From Caulobacter vibrioides (GTDB lineage Bacteria > Pseudomonadota > Alphaproteobacteria > Caulobacterales > Caulobacteraceae), in the NCBI GenBank assembly GCA_001449105.1, contig LNIY01000066.1, forward strand, positions 21,979 through 85,978: 64,000 nucleotides of DNA. The letters run 5' to 3'. Below the pieces are notes generated by a model, which worked only from the letters and a program-made list of their open reading frames with translations, was not told the DNA's origin and searched no databases. Numbering within the stretch: the stretch's first letter is position 1; the number at the start of each line of letters is the position of its first letter. Position numbers and translations under genes: made by a program. Below are positions 27,661 to 39,234 of this stretch, piece after piece.

Positions 27661-29103
27661 ATGACCGACGCCGCCGCGCCGCCGCCCACCGCCGTGACCC
27701 TGACCGCAGCGCAGCGCGCCCGGGCCATACTCGGCGGTTCGGCCGGCAACCTGGTCGAGTGGTACGACTGGTTCGCCTACGCCGCCTTCACCCTCTATTT
27801 CGCCCCGCACTTCTTCCCCAAGGGCGACCAGACCGTGCAGCTGCTGCAGGCGGCGGCGGTGTTCTTCCTGGGGTTCGTGGCCCGTCCCGTGGGGGCCTGG
27901 CTGATGGGCCACTACGCCGACCGCTCGGGACGCCGCGCGGCGCTCAGCGTCTCGGTGTCGCTGATGTGCGCCGGGGCGCTGATCATTGCGCTCACGCCAG
28001 ACTACAAGACCATCGGCCTGTTCGCCCCGGCCGTTCTTCTGATCGCCCGCGTGCTGCAGGGCCTGTCGGTGGGCGGCGAGTACGGCGCCAGCGCCACCTA
28101 CATGAGCGAGATGGCCGGCAGGAGCCGTCGCGGCTTCTGGTCCAGCTTCCACTACGTGACCCTGATCGCCGGCCAGTTGATCGCGCTCGCCGTGCTGATC
28201 ATCCTCCAGCGCCTGCTCGACAAGGACGACCTGGCCGCTTGGGGCTGGCGCATCCCGTTCGTCATCGGCGCCCTCCTGGCCGTGGTGGTGTTCTGGATCC
28301 GGCGGGGCCTGGACGAAAGCGCCTCGTTCAAGGCCGCCGACAAGCCGGCCGAGGGCATCGGCAAGGCCCAGCGCAACCTCGCCAGCCTGTTCTTCGTGCT
28401 GACCCTGGCGGCCGGCGGCTGGGCGCTGGCCCGGCCGGGCCTGACGCCGCAGGTGCTGGCCGGCGCCTTCCTGGTCGCCTTCTTCGCCACCCTGATCGCG
28501 CCGCTGCTGCGCCGCCACCCGCGCGAGACCCTGATGATCATGGGCCTGACCGCCGGCGGCTCGCTGACCTTCTATGTCTACACCACCTACATGCAGAAGT
28601 TCCTGGTCAACTCGGCCGGGTTCGACAAGACCGCCGCCGCCGAGATCAGCGCCGTCAGCATGATCGTCTTCATGCTGATGCAGCCCATCGCCGGCTGGCT
28701 GTCGGACAAGGTGGGCCGCAAGCCGCTGCTGATCGCCGCCTATGGCGGCGGCGCCCTGACCATCTGGCCGATCATGAGCGGCATCGCCGCCACCGACTCC
28801 ATCGGCGTGGCCCTGGCTCTGATCATCGTCGGCATGACCTTCCAGTCGGGCTACACCTCGATCAGCGCCGTGGTGAAGGCCGAGCTGTTTCCCGCCCATG
28901 TCCGCGCCCTGGGCGTGGCCTTGCCCTACGCGGTGGCCAACGTGCTGTTCGGCGGCACCGCCGAGATGGTCGGCCTGGCCTTCAAGCACGCGGGCCTGGA
29001 GAGCGCCTTCTACGTCTATGTCGCGGGGATCATGACCATGGGCCTGGGCGTCGCGGTCCTGTTGCGCGACACCGCCAAGCACAGCCTGATCGCCGAGGAT
29101 TGA
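27661..29103 (+). CDS. MFS transporter, alpha-ketoglutarate permease-like (MHS family)
   Basis: Inner-membrane proton symporter of the metabolite:H+ symporter family. The 480-residue product has twelve predicted helices. Family motifs are GNLVEWYDWFAYAAF, FVARPVGAWLMGHYADRSGR (loop 2-3), GLSVGGEYGASATYMSE, and GWLSDKVGRKPL in the second half. Closest recognisable relatives are KgtP/dicarboxylate carriers, so a dicarboxylate substrate is likely but not proven. GGGGAG precedes the start. Confidence 0.92.
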   Translation: MTDAAAPPPTAVTLTAAQRARAILGGSAGNLVEWYDWFAYAAFTLYFAPHFFPKGDQTVQLLQAAAVFFLGFVARPVGAWLMGHYADRSGRRAALSVSVSLMCAGALIIALTPDYKTIGLFAPAVLLIARVLQGLSVGGEYGASATYMSEMAGRSRRGFWSSFHYVTLIAGQLIALAVLIILQRLLDKDDLAAWGWRIPFVIGALLAVVVFWIRRGLDESASFKAADKPAEGIGKAQRNLASLFFVLTLAAGGWALARPGLTPQVLAGAFLVAFFATLIAPLLRRHPRETLMIMGLTAGGSLTFYVYTTYMQKFLVNSAGFDKTAAAEISAVSMIVFMLMQPIAGWLSDKVGRKPLLIAAYGGGALTIWPIMSGIAATDSIGVALALIIVGMTFQSGYTSISAVVKAELFPAHVRALGVALPYAVANVLFGGTAEMVGLAFKHAGLESAFYVYVAGIMTMGLGVAVLLRDTAKHSLIAED

Positions 29104-29162
29104 CCCACGGCCCCGGCTGGATATCCCCTGTCGTCGACCCTCGTTCCTGCGTAGCGCCCTCC

Positions 29163-29912
29163 ATGCCGATTCTCGACACCCTGGCCATCAGCCTCTTCAT
29201 CTTCGCCTGGCTGTTCTACGAGCCGCTGCTGCGGCGCCTGGGCCAGGGCAAGAACCTGATCAACACCGACATGACCGTGATCCGCCGCCGGTGGATGAGC
29301 GAGATGACGGTGCGCGAGGTCGCCCTGCTGGACGGCCAGCTGCTGGGCCACGCCATCAACTCGGCCAGCTTCTTCGCCTCGTCGAACCTGATCCTGATCG
29401 CGGCGGCGGCCGGCGTGCTGTTCGGCGGCGACGCGGCGCTGAAGAGCGTCGAGGGCCTGAAGGTGCTGGCCGAGACGACGCCGGTGATGTTCCAGATCAA
29501 GCTTGGCCTGGTGCTGCTGACACTGGCGCGCGGCCTGCTCGACTTCATCTGGGCGCTGCGCCAGATGAACTACTGCCTGGCCGCCATCGGCGCGACGCCG
29601 ATGTGGGCTCCGCCCGCGGTGCTGGCCGAATACGCCGAAGCCGCCGGCGGCATCCTCAACCCGGCCCTGTCGGCCTTCAATGCGGGCGTGCGCGGCTACT
29701 ACTTCGCCCTGGCGGCGGCCGCCTGGCTGCTGGGTCCGATCGCCTTCCTCGTGGCCAGCGGCGGCGCCCTGGTCCTGCTGGTCTGGCGCCAGCGCCGCAG
29801 CCGCGCCTCGGTGGCGGTGCGCAAGGTGCGCCAGATCCTCGAGCGCCAGCCGGTGGTGCACGGCCCGCACCTGCGCGGCCTGGCGGGAGACCCGCCAGAG
29901 GATCGGATTTAA
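29163..29912 (+). CDS. DUF599 family membrane protein
   Basis: 249-residue protein with about four hydrophobic segments (near 5-22, 75-92, 112-135 and 185-215) and the DUF599 features FIFAWLFYEPLLRRL, RRRWMSEMTVRE and QLLGHAINSASFFASSNLIL. Function is unknown. It begins 59 bp after the MFS gene on the same strand and ends 12 bp before a family B repeat shared with the converging yjbR-like gene. Confidence 0.88.
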   Translation: MPILDTLAISLFIFAWLFYEPLLRRLGQGKNLINTDMTVIRRRWMSEMTVREVALLDGQLLGHAINSASFFASSNLILIAAAAGVLFGGDAALKSVEGLKVLAETTPVMFQIKLGLVLLTLARGLLDFIWALRQMNYCLAAIGATPMWAPPAVLAEYAEAAGGILNPALSAFNAGVRGYYFALAAAAWLLGPIAFLVASGGALVLLVWRQRRSRASVAVRKVRQILERQPVVHGPHLRGLAGDPPEDRI

Positions 29913-29924
29913 TTCGGGGGAAGA

Positions 29925-30028
29925 CCCCCTCCGGCCCTCCGGGCCACCTCCCCCAGAGGGGGAGGATCTGAAGCGCAAAGATGCTCCCCCTCTGGGGGAG
30001 CTGTCGCGAAGCGACTGAGGGGGCCGCG
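29925..30028. repeat. Palindromic intergenic repeat, family B, copy 3
   Basis: Clearest copy of family B: opens CCCCCTCCGGCCCTCCGGG, has the inverted arms CCTCCCCCAGAGGGGGAGG and CTCCCCCTCTGGGGGAG, and closes GTCGCGAAGCGACTGAGGGGG. It lies between converging genes and overlaps neither. Confidence 0.88.
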
Positions 30029-30034
30029 CAGCGG

Positions 30035-30385
30035 CTACAGCCCCAACTCCGCCCGGGCCTTCTTCGTCAGCTTGGCCGCGATCAGCGCATGCGCCGTCTT
30101 CAGCCAGTCGGCGACCTCGGCGTCGTCGAACGACGCCAGGTCCTCGATCTTCACCCACTTGGCCCGCGCCAGGTAGGGCGCGGCAATGGCGCGGCCCGTT
30201 TCGGTCAGCACCTCGAAGGCGACGTCCGAGACCTTGAACGAGGCGCCGCCGCCGTGGGTTACGCCCGTCCCGATGACGGCGAACATCTTGCCGCCGACCT
30301 TGTAGACCTGGTCGTCGCCCCACTGGACGGTCATGGTCGCCGCCGGCAGCGCCATGGCCGCCTCGTGGAAGGCCTTGGGCGTCAT
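30035..30385 (-). CDS. MmcQ/YjbR family protein
   Basis: 116-residue protein of the MmcQ/YjbR (CyaY-like fold) family, annotated as DNA-binding without a firm role. Visible family features are the N-terminal [19 protein letters not shown], then a core with VYKVGGKMFAVIG, and C-terminal KWVKIEDLASFDDAEVADWL. Its ATG shares one base with the msrA stop (TGATG), so it is probably translated by reinitiation after msrA. Confidence 0.87.
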   Translation of the reverse strand: MTPKAFHEAAMALPAATMTVQWGDDQVYKVGGKMFAVIGTGVTHGGGASFKVSDVAFEVLTETGRAIAAPYLARAKWVKIEDLASFDDAEVADWLKTAHALIAAKLTKKARAELGL

Positions 30386-31035
30386 CAGGCCTCGACGCCC
30401 ACGCCGATCGGGCAGGTCACGCCGGTGCCGCCGATGCCGCAATAGCCGCCCGGGTTCTTGGCCAGGTACTGCTGGTGATAGTCCTCGGCGAAGTAGAACG
30501 GGCCGGCGGCGGCGATCTCGGTGGTGATGTCGCCCAGGCCCTGGGCCGACAGCGCGACCTGGTAGGCTTCCTTGCTGGCCACGGCCGCGGCGGCCTGGGC
30601 GTCGTTGGCGGCGTAGATGCCCGAGCGGTACTGGGTGCCGATGTCGTTGCCCTGGCGCATGCCCTGGGTCGGATCGTGGTTTTCCCAGAACACCTTCAGC
30701 AGGGCCTCATAGGTGACGACCTTGGGGTCGAACACCACCAGCACCACCTCGGTGTGGCCGGTGCGGCCCGAGCAGACCTCCTCGTAGGTCGGGTTCGGGG
30801 TGACGCCCGCGGCGTAGCCGGCGGCGGTGACCAGCACGCCCGGAACCTTCCAGAACACGCGCTCGACGCCCCAGAAGCAGCCCATGGCGAACACCGCCGT
30901 CTCCAGGCCGTCGGGGTAAGGGCCCTTCAGCGGATTGCCGTTGACGAAGTGGGTTTGCGCGGTCGGAATCGCCGCCTCGCGCCCCGGCAGGGCGGTGTCG
31001 ACGGTCGGCATCTCGAGGGACTTCTTGAACAGCAT
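30385..31035 (-). CDS. msrA: Peptide-methionine (S)-S-oxide reductase MsrA
   Basis: Repairs S-epimer methionine sulfoxide in proteins. The 216-residue product has the catalytic Cys in [14 protein letters not shown] (about residue 53), the family motif YAGGVTPNP-like segment [20 protein letters not shown] and the conserved [16 protein letters not shown] with resolving cysteines in [13 protein letters not shown]. The ATG at 31035 is chosen because it gives the usual length. It is translationally linked to the yjbR-like gene. Confidence 0.96.
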   Translation of the reverse strand: MLFKKSLEMPTVDTALPGREAAIPTAQTHFVNGNPLKGPYPDGLETAVFAMGCFWGVERVFWKVPGVLVTAAGYAAGVTPNPTYEEVCSGRTGHTEVVLVVFDPKVVTYEALLKVFWENHDPTQGMRQGNDIGTQYRSGIYAANDAQAAAAVASKEAYQVALSAQGLGDITTEIAAAGPFYFAEDYHQQYLAKNPGGYCGIGGTGVTCPIGVGVEA

Positions 31036-31192
31036 GGCGGGGCCTTTCGGAGGCGGGAGTTCTTCGCTCGTCGATATAAGTCGTCGCAGCGTCAGTTTCA
31101 CCCCGTAACGGCGCTTGCTACGAGTCGCTGCCTGAGTATATTGCGCCCCTTCCCGCGCCGGGGGTCTCAACCGCCCCCGACCCGAGTGCGCT

Positions 31193-31282
31193 GGTGAGGT
31201 GGCCGAGTGGTTGAAGGCGCACGCCTGGAACGCGTGTATAGGGGAAACTCTATCGAGGGTTCGAATCCCTCTCTCACCGCCA
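31193..31282 (+). tRNA. tRNA-Ser (GGA)
   Basis: 90-nt tRNA with CCA encoded at 31280-31282. Acceptor stem GGTGAGG / TCTCACC (one G-T pair), D-arm with GGCCGAGTGGTTGAAGGC, anticodon stem CACGC / GCGTG around loop CTGGAAC, giving anticodon GGA, a long class II variable arm (TATAGGGGAAACTCTATC), and T-arm GAGGGTTCGAATCCCTC. The long arm and anticodon identify serine, reading UCC and UCU. Confidence 0.96.
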
Positions 31283-31354
31283 CTACTCCCTCCTGAAATC
31301 GCTGATCCGCCGAGTTTCGTGGCCGCCCGCGTGCGTCCGGCGTAGAACCGGGCC

Positions 31355-31888
31355 ATGATCCGCGCCGCCGTTCTCACCGCCGCCCTGAGTTTCCTCATGA
31401 CGACCGCCGCCCTGGCCGCCCCAACCGTGGTGACCTCACCCGAGGCCCTGCCCGCCGCGCACGACAGGCCGCGCGTGTTCCTTGGCGGCAGCATCGACAT
31501 GGGCAAGGCCGTCGACTGGCAGAGCCAGGTGATCGCCGCCCTGGCCGACCAGGACGTGGTGATCCTCAACCCGCGCCGCCCCGACTGGAACCCGGCCTGG
31601 AAGCCGGTCGTCGAAGAACCCGAGTTCCGCCGCCAGGTCGAGTGGGAGCTGGCCGCCCTCGAGAGCGCCGACGTCATCGTCCTCTACCTGACGCCCGGCT
31701 CGCAGGCGCCGATCAGCCTTCTGGAGATGGGCCTGCACGCCCGGACCGGGAAGCTGGTGGTGCTGTGCCCCGAGGGCTTCTGGCGCAAGGGCAATGTCGA
31801 CATCACCGGCGAAAAGTACGGGGTCAAGCAGGTGGAGAGCCTGGACGCGCTGATCGCCGAGGTGAAGGCGCGGGTGGGAACGCGTTAG
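31355..31888 (+). CDS. Exported nucleoside 2-deoxyribosyltransferase-like protein
   Basis: 177-residue protein with a signal peptide ([20 protein letters not shown], cleavage near ALAAP) and a Rossmann-like nucleoside 2-deoxyribosyltransferase-like domain: [19 protein letters not shown] near residue 42, [11 protein letters not shown], and the nucleophile-like Glu in [20 protein letters not shown]. The family is normally cytoplasmic, so the leader is unusual. Substrate is unknown; it may act in periplasmic nucleoside turnover. It follows the tRNA and converges on the ABC-F gene. Confidence 0.83.
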   Translation: MIRAAVLTAALSFLMTTAALAAPTVVTSPEALPAAHDRPRVFLGGSIDMGKAVDWQSQVIAALADQDVVILNPRRPDWNPAWKPVVEEPEFRRQVEWELAALESADVIVLYLTPGSQAPISLLEMGLHARTGKLVVLCPEGFWRKGNVDITGEKYGVKQVESLDALIAEVKARVGTR

Positions 31889-31893
31889 TTCAC

Positions 31894-31993
31894 CCGTAAA
31901 ATCCCCGCGAAAGCGGGGACCCAGGTGTTTTATCGTCGAACACGGCGGGTTGCAGAAAAAGCCTGGGTCCCCGCTTTCGCGGGGATTTTACGG
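31894..31993. repeat. Palindromic intergenic repeat, family E
   Basis: Two perfectly complementary 32-base arms (31894-31925 and 31962-31993), beginning CCGTAAAATCCCCGCGAAAG and ending CGCGGGGATTTTACGG, separated by 36 bases. It lies between the converging nucleoside transferase-like and ABC-F genes. Each arm is itself nearly palindromic at CCCCGCGAAAGCGGGG, so it can form several alternative hairpins. Confidence 0.92.
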
Positions 31994-32017
31994 AGTGGGG
32001 ACGTCACGCCCTCTTCC

Positions 32018-33610
32018 CTACAGCCCCACCTCCCGCTCCACGCCGATCCCCGCCAGGAAATCCTCGTCGTGGCTGACCACCAGCAACGCCCCGTCATAGC
32101 CCGACAGCGCCGCCTCGACGGCCGCCACCGAGTCCAGATCCAGGTGGTTGGTCGGTTCGTCCAGGATCAGCAGCTGCGGCGGGGTCGGGCCGGCCAGGAC
32201 GCAGGCCAGGGCCGCGCGCAGGCGCTCGCCCCCACTTAGGGCGCCCGCCAGCCGGTCGGCGGCGCTGTTGCGGAACAGGAAGCGGGCAAGAGCCGCCTGG
32301 GCCAGGTTGCGATCGGCGCTCGGGTGCAGGCGCAGGAAGGCCTGTAAAAGCGTCTCGTCGTCGCGCAGGATCGCCAGCGACTGGTCGAGCATCACCGCCG
32401 GGACGCCGCGCGTCACCACCCCCGACGTCGGCGCCAGCACGCCGGCGGCCAGGTTCAGCAGGGTCGACTTGCCGGCGCCGTTGGGGCCTCGCACCGCCAC
32501 CCGCTCGGGACCGGCGATGCGAAGGGCGACGCCCGCCAGCACCGGCGCACGGCCGGGCCAGGCGAAGGCGACATCCTCCATGGCCAGCACCAGCTTGCCC
32601 GCCGGCAGGCCGGTGGGCGGCAGGTCGAAACCGAGCGTGCGCGCCCGCTCGACCCTGGCCTCGGCCATCTCCACCGCCTCGCGGGCGCTGGTCTGCAGGC
32701 GTTCGGCCAGGCGCCGCTCCTTGCCGCCGGTGTTCTCGGCCCGCTCGGCCCGGGCGCCGAGCAGGATCTTGGGCTCGGATCCCTTGGCGGCGAAGCGCTT
32801 GCCGGCGGCGTCGCGACGGGCCTTGCGCTCGATCGCGGCCTGGGCCTCGCGGGCGGCGCGGCGCTCGTCGCGCTCGGCGGTCTCCAGAGCGCAGCCCGCG
32901 GCCAGGGCCTCGGCCGCCTTGCGCTCGGCATAGAGGTCGTAGCCGCCGCCGTAGCTGGCCGCGCCCAGGCTGGAGACCTCGACGATACGATCCATCCCGC
33001 GCAGCAGCGACCTGTCGTGGCTGGCGACGATCGCCCCGCCCTTCCAGCGGGCCAGCACGTCGCCGACCAGATCACGCGCCTGCGCGTCGAGGTGGTTGGT
33101 CGGCTCGTCCAGCAGGATCAGGTCGGGCGCGGCCACCAGCAGCGCGGCCAGGCCCGCGCGGGTCTGCTGGCCGCCGCTGAGCGCCGCCGCCGGACGATCG
33201 GGATCCAGACCCGACAGCCCGACCTCGGCCAGGGCTTCGTCGAGCCGCGACGGCAGGGTCCAGTCGGCCTCGGCGAAGTCGACATCGTCGCCCTGCCCGG
33301 CCTCGATGCGCGCCAGCCGCCGCCAGGCCTCGCCGACGCCCAAACGGTCGGCCAGGACGGCGTCGGGGGCCAGGTCCGGCGTCTGGTCGAGCACGCCGAT
33401 CGGGCCGGACCTGGCGATGGTCCCGGCCAGCGGCGCACGCGCGCCGGCGATCAGCGCCAGCAGGGTCGACTTGCCCGCGCCGTTGCGACCGACCAGGCCG
33501 ACGCGCTCGGCGCCGACCGACAGGTTCAGGTTTTCGAAGAGGACGCGGCCGTCAGGCGCGGCGGCGGAAACGGAGTCCAGGGTGACGTAGGACGAAATGG
33601 GGGCGGGCAT
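32018..33610 (-). CDS. ABC-F family ATPase
   Basis: Cytoplasmic ABC-F protein with two nucleotide-binding domains and no membrane domain; family members act on the ribosome as translation factors or antibiotic-protection proteins. The 530-residue product has Walker A GLVGRNGAGKSTLL and VRGPNGAGKSTLLN, signatures ALSGGQQTRAGLA and ALSGGERLRAALA, and Walker B ILLDEPTNHLDA and LILDEPTNHLDL. The interdomain linker (about 220-330) is highly charged. Subfamily cannot be assigned; resistance is possible but unproven. A leader hairpin and short upstream ORF are described in the findings. Confidence 0.93.
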   Translation of the reverse strand: MPAPISSYVTLDSVSAAAPDGRVLFENLNLSVGAERVGLVGRNGAGKSTLLALIAGARAPLAGTIARSGPIGVLDQTPDLAPDAVLADRLGVGEAWRRLARIEAGQGDDVDFAEADWTLPSRLDEALAEVGLSGLDPDRPAAALSGGQQTRAGLAALLVAAPDLILLDEPTNHLDAQARDLVGDVLARWKGGAIVASHDRSLLRGMDRIVEVSSLGAASYGGGYDLYAERKAAEALAAGCALETAERDERRAAREAQAAIERKARRDAAGKRFAAKGSEPKILLGARAERAENTGGKERRLAERLQTSAREAVEMAEARVERARTLGFDLPPTGLPAGKLVLAMEDVAFAWPGRAPVLAGVALRIAGPERVAVRGPNGAGKSTLLNLAAGVLAPTSGVVTRGVPAVMLDQSLAILRDDETLLQAFLRLHPSADRNLAQAALARFLFRNSAADRLAGALSGGERLRAALACVLAGPTPPQLLILDEPTNHLDLDSVAAVEAALSGYDGALLVVSHDEDFLAGIGVEREVGL

Positions 33611-33736
33611 GGGAAACCACGAGCAGGGAAACGGGAAGGACGAAGCGGTCTTCCGTCGGGCTGATCATGGCGGCCTCCATCAGGGGTGGAGGCTGGATGT
33701 AGAGGCCGCGCCGCCCTTGGGCAAGCGCGGCCGCGC

Positions 33737-34852
33737 TCAGAACGTCTTGCTGACCATCACGAAGGCGCTCGCCGAAGCGCGCGTGACCAGAGGCGATATC
33801 GCGTTCGCCGTGTCGTTCTTTATGAGGTCGCGATACTGGGGCAGGACCAGCATGCTGTCCTTGTCGATGATCCGGTGATCCACGACCTTGGAGTCGGTGT
33901 CGAACAGGACGCCGATGCCCAGCCCGAAATCGGCTCGATCGGGGGAACCCGCCTTCTTGCCCAGGCCCAGGGCCCAGCCGATGCCGAACTGATCGATCTT
34001 GGCGTCGCTGTCGAGGACGGCCGTGAACAGCGGACCGCAGCCGACGACCTGGCCGCTGGCGTCATTGGCGAACGCGAAGGGGCCGCAGGCCGCCAGCTTG
34101 CCCAGGCCGTCCCAGATTCCCGCCAAGCCGGCCGTGGCGCTGTCGCCTTCGAACAGGCTCTGGTTCTGGAGCAGGTAGTGGGTTTCGACCGCGATCTGGA
34201 TGTCGACGTCTTCCGCCTTCTGGACCTGGGCGAAAATCTCACCGTCCGGGCGGGAGATGAACTTGATGGCGTCGGCCCGGCGGCTGCCGAGATTGCCGCT
34301 GATCAGCGCGCCGGTGCCGGCATAGAGGTCGGCGACCACCTTTTTCTTGTCCAAGGTGGTGACCTTCGTGGTCTCCTTGGTCACGGTGATCTCCTTGGGC
34401 GCGTTGTCGACCGAGACCTCCTTCGTCGTCTCGACGGTGGTTTCCTCGGTCACCTTTTGCGCGTCGTCGCCGGCCCCGCCGCCAGCCGCCGCATCCGCGC
34501 CCCCGCCGCCGCCCGTCGCGAGCGCCAGGGCCGAGGTCTTCACGACGCCCGAGGACGGCAACGCCGTGGCGATCGGCGCATCCTTGGCCGGCGCCGCCAG
34601 CGGCTTGCCCACCGAAGACGATTTCAACGCCGTCGGCTTGGCGGCGACCGGCGCGGCCTCCAAGGCGGCGTCGCCGAACGTGGTCACCGCGCCCTCGCCC
34701 GTCTTGACCACCATCGATCCGTCCGGACCGAAGCTGATCGTCACCTCGCCGACGATCTTGATGGCCGGCTTGGTCGGCGCGGCCATGGCCGCGACCGGCG
34801 CGAGACAGGTCGCAAGCGCAAAGACGCAAGCGCGTGAAAGTGAAATTGGCAT
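33737..34852 (-). CDS. Exported hypothetical protein
   Basis: 371-residue protein with a signal peptide (SLSRACVFALATCLAPVAAM, cleavage near AMAAP), a low-complexity Ala/Gly/Thr region (about 60-170, including GGGGGADAAAGGGAGDD and a Thr/Glu/Val-rich stretch) and a C-terminal half (about 180-371) with four short Gly-rich segments. It ends with Phe (FVMVSKTF), typical of outer-membrane beta-barrels. I do not recognise the family. Base composition is slightly lower in GC than neighbours, and the 375-bp upstream gap is AT-richer, so horizontal origin is possible. Confidence 0.72.
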   Translation of the reverse strand: MPISLSRACVFALATCLAPVAAMAAPTKPAIKIVGEVTISFGPDGSMVVKTGEGAVTTFGDAALEAAPVAAKPTALKSSSVGKPLAAPAKDAPIATALPSSGVVKTSALALATGGGGGADAAAGGGAGDDAQKVTEETTVETTKEVSVDNAPKEITVTKETTKVTTLDKKKVVADLYAGTGALISGNLGSRRADAIKFISRPDGEIFAQVQKAEDVDIQIAVETHYLLQNQSLFEGDSATAGLAGIWDGLGKLAACGPFAFANDASGQVVGCGPLFTAVLDSDAKIDQFGIGWALGLGKKAGSPDRADFGLGIGVLFDTDSKVVDHRIIDKDSMLVLPQYRDLIKNDTANAISPLVTRASASAFVMVSKTF

Positions 34853-35227
34853 GCCAGCCCCCCAGCATCATGCTCATGTGAAACGCAAGGATCCGAACCG
34901 CGGCAGCAACGCGAACCGTCGCTGACGACGACAACTCGGATATCGTCGTTACTCCAGATCGTCATACAATCATAAATTGTCAAGCTTTCAACACTGTCGG
35001 ATTGCGAGGCTTTTCGTCGATGGTCGCATTCAGGCCATCGGCGCCCGCTTTGCGCCCTCCAAGGCGGCTTCTGCTGACATCTTTTGTCAGCAGGATTGGC
35101 AGCAGGATGGCTGCGGCATTTGTTCGCATCTTGTTCTTGTGTTAATGCCGCGCCAGAACCCTACATATAGCCGCTGCGCCGCGCTCCCACGCGGCTCCCA
35201 ATCCGACCTTCGAGCGTTCCGGACACC
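34853..35227. other. 375-bp divergent intergenic region before uvrA
   Basis: Unusually AT-rich stretch for this genome (for example ATCATAAATTGTC near 34970-34982). It contains a perfect LexA box at 35122-35136 near uvrA and no convincing gene. An 88-codon plus-strand frame here overlaps the uvrA start in another frame and is not supported. It should hold the promoters for both the exported hypothetical gene and uvrA. Confidence 0.75.
35122..35136. promoter_or_regulatory. LexA box upstream of uvrA
   Basis: GTTC-GCATCTT-GTTC matches the alphaproteobacterial LexA operator exactly and lies 92 bp before the uvrA start, in the promoter region. SOS induction of uvrA is established in Caulobacter and many alphaproteobacteria. 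Confidence 0.88.
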
Positions 35228-38137
<2,910 letters not shown>

Positions 38138-38160
38138 GGGCGACGGGCCTGAAACGAAGA

Positions 38161-38189
38161 AGGGCGGCGGGTCACCCCGCCGCCCTTTT
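38161..38189 (+). terminator. Intrinsic terminator after uvrA
   Basis: Stem GGGCGGCGGG / CCCGCCGCCC with a TCAC loop followed by TTTTCATTT, starting 24 bp after the uvrA stop. The minus strand also reads through the same stem into TTCTTCGTTT, so it may serve the converging membrane-protein gene at 38211 too. Confidence 0.9.
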
Positions 38190-38210
38190 CATTTGCGCGC
38201 TCGCGTCCGA

Positions 38211-39143
38211 TCAGACGGCGAACGGGCCCGAGGCCTTCGGATCCGTCTCGGGTTCGGGATCGGCGATCAGGCTGTAGATCATCGGCGCCGGCGTATAGAC
38301 GGTCACGCAGAACAGGATGGCCATCAGGCCGCTGAGCGCCAGACGCATCACGCCGACGGGCGTCACGAAGCTCTTGGGCGAGCTGAAGTCGGAACGGATC
38401 AGGTCGGACACCGACCCCAGGTCGCCGCCGCTGATCGCCGTGCCCAGGGCCACCACGATGCACATCACCAGCAGGTAGACGATGGCCGCCAGGGCCAGGG
38501 CCACGAAATAGGCGCCCATCATCGGCCAGAAGCGCTGCGCCGTCATCGGCAGGGTGTCGAACAGCTGGATGCGGCGGCTGATGAAGGTCCGGACGCTGGC
38601 GAAGGACAGGCGCACGTTGGCGTAGACCATGCCGCCCAGCAGGGCGACGAACGCCAGAAGGCCCAGCAAGGCGCCGAGGGGCTTGGAGAGCGCGGCGACG
38701 ATGCCGACCACGATGCCCAGGACGAACGCCGCGGCGAAGGCGCCGGCCGTGATCAGCAGGCCCAGCAGGAAGTTCACGGCGATCAGCCGCAGCTCGTCGC
38801 CGCCGAACCGCAGCGCCGCGTAGCTCCGCTCCTGCGGACGCAGCAGCAGCCGATAGATCGCGGCCTGGAGCACGGCGTAATAGATCACGACATAGGCGAT
38901 CGACACGGCCAGGAACGGCCCCATCTCGGCCATGGCCTGACGCACCTCGGGCGTGTCGGTCTGGCCGCTGGCCTGGGCCTCGGCCAGGATCTGCAGCTGG
39001 GCGCCGAACAGCACCAGGCCGGAGACGTTGAGCGTCGCCGAGGCGATCGTCGCCAGCAGGATCCAGATCGCCACCGTCTTGAAGTGCTCGCGCACCAGTA
39101 CGAAGCCGGAAATCGCCGCGTCGGTGGCCGAGAAGGTCTTCAT
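38211..39143 (-). CDS. Tandem-paralog membrane protein 1
   Basis: 310-residue polytopic inner-membrane protein with about six helices. It shares an architecture with the next three genes: an N-terminal FSATDAAISGFVLVREHF, a loop RPQERSYAALRFGGDELRL after the third helix, and a second-half motif RLSFASVRTFISRRIQLFDT followed by RFWPMMGAYF. I do not recognise a named family and see no enzymatic motif. It is the last of a four-gene minus-strand set, 91 bp after its neighbour. Confidence 0.85.
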   Translation of the reverse strand: MKTFSATDAAISGFVLVREHFKTVAIWILLATIASATLNVSGLVLFGAQLQILAEAQASGQTDTPEVRQAMAEMGPFLAVSIAYVVIYYAVLQAAIYRLLLRPQERSYAALRFGGDELRLIAVNFLLGLLITAGAFAAAFVLGIVVGIVAALSKPLGALLGLLAFVALLGGMVYANVRLSFASVRTFISRRIQLFDTLPMTAQRFWPMMGAYFVALALAAIVYLLVMCIVVALGTAISGGDLGSVSDLIRSDFSSPKSFVTPVGVMRLALSGLMAILFCVTVYTPAPMIYSLIADPEPETDPKASGPFAV

Positions 39144-39234
39144 CTTGCTTCCTTCGAACCCCTCACAGGGGGTTGAACGCCTAACAGGGTTTGGGGATCG
39201 GGGACAGGGCGCGCCCCTTGACGGGGCGTGCGCG

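Noticed and set aside
31193..31282. tRNA-Ser as an integration site for a mobile element
   Set aside because: No integrase, no repeated tRNA 3' end and no composition shift in the following genes.
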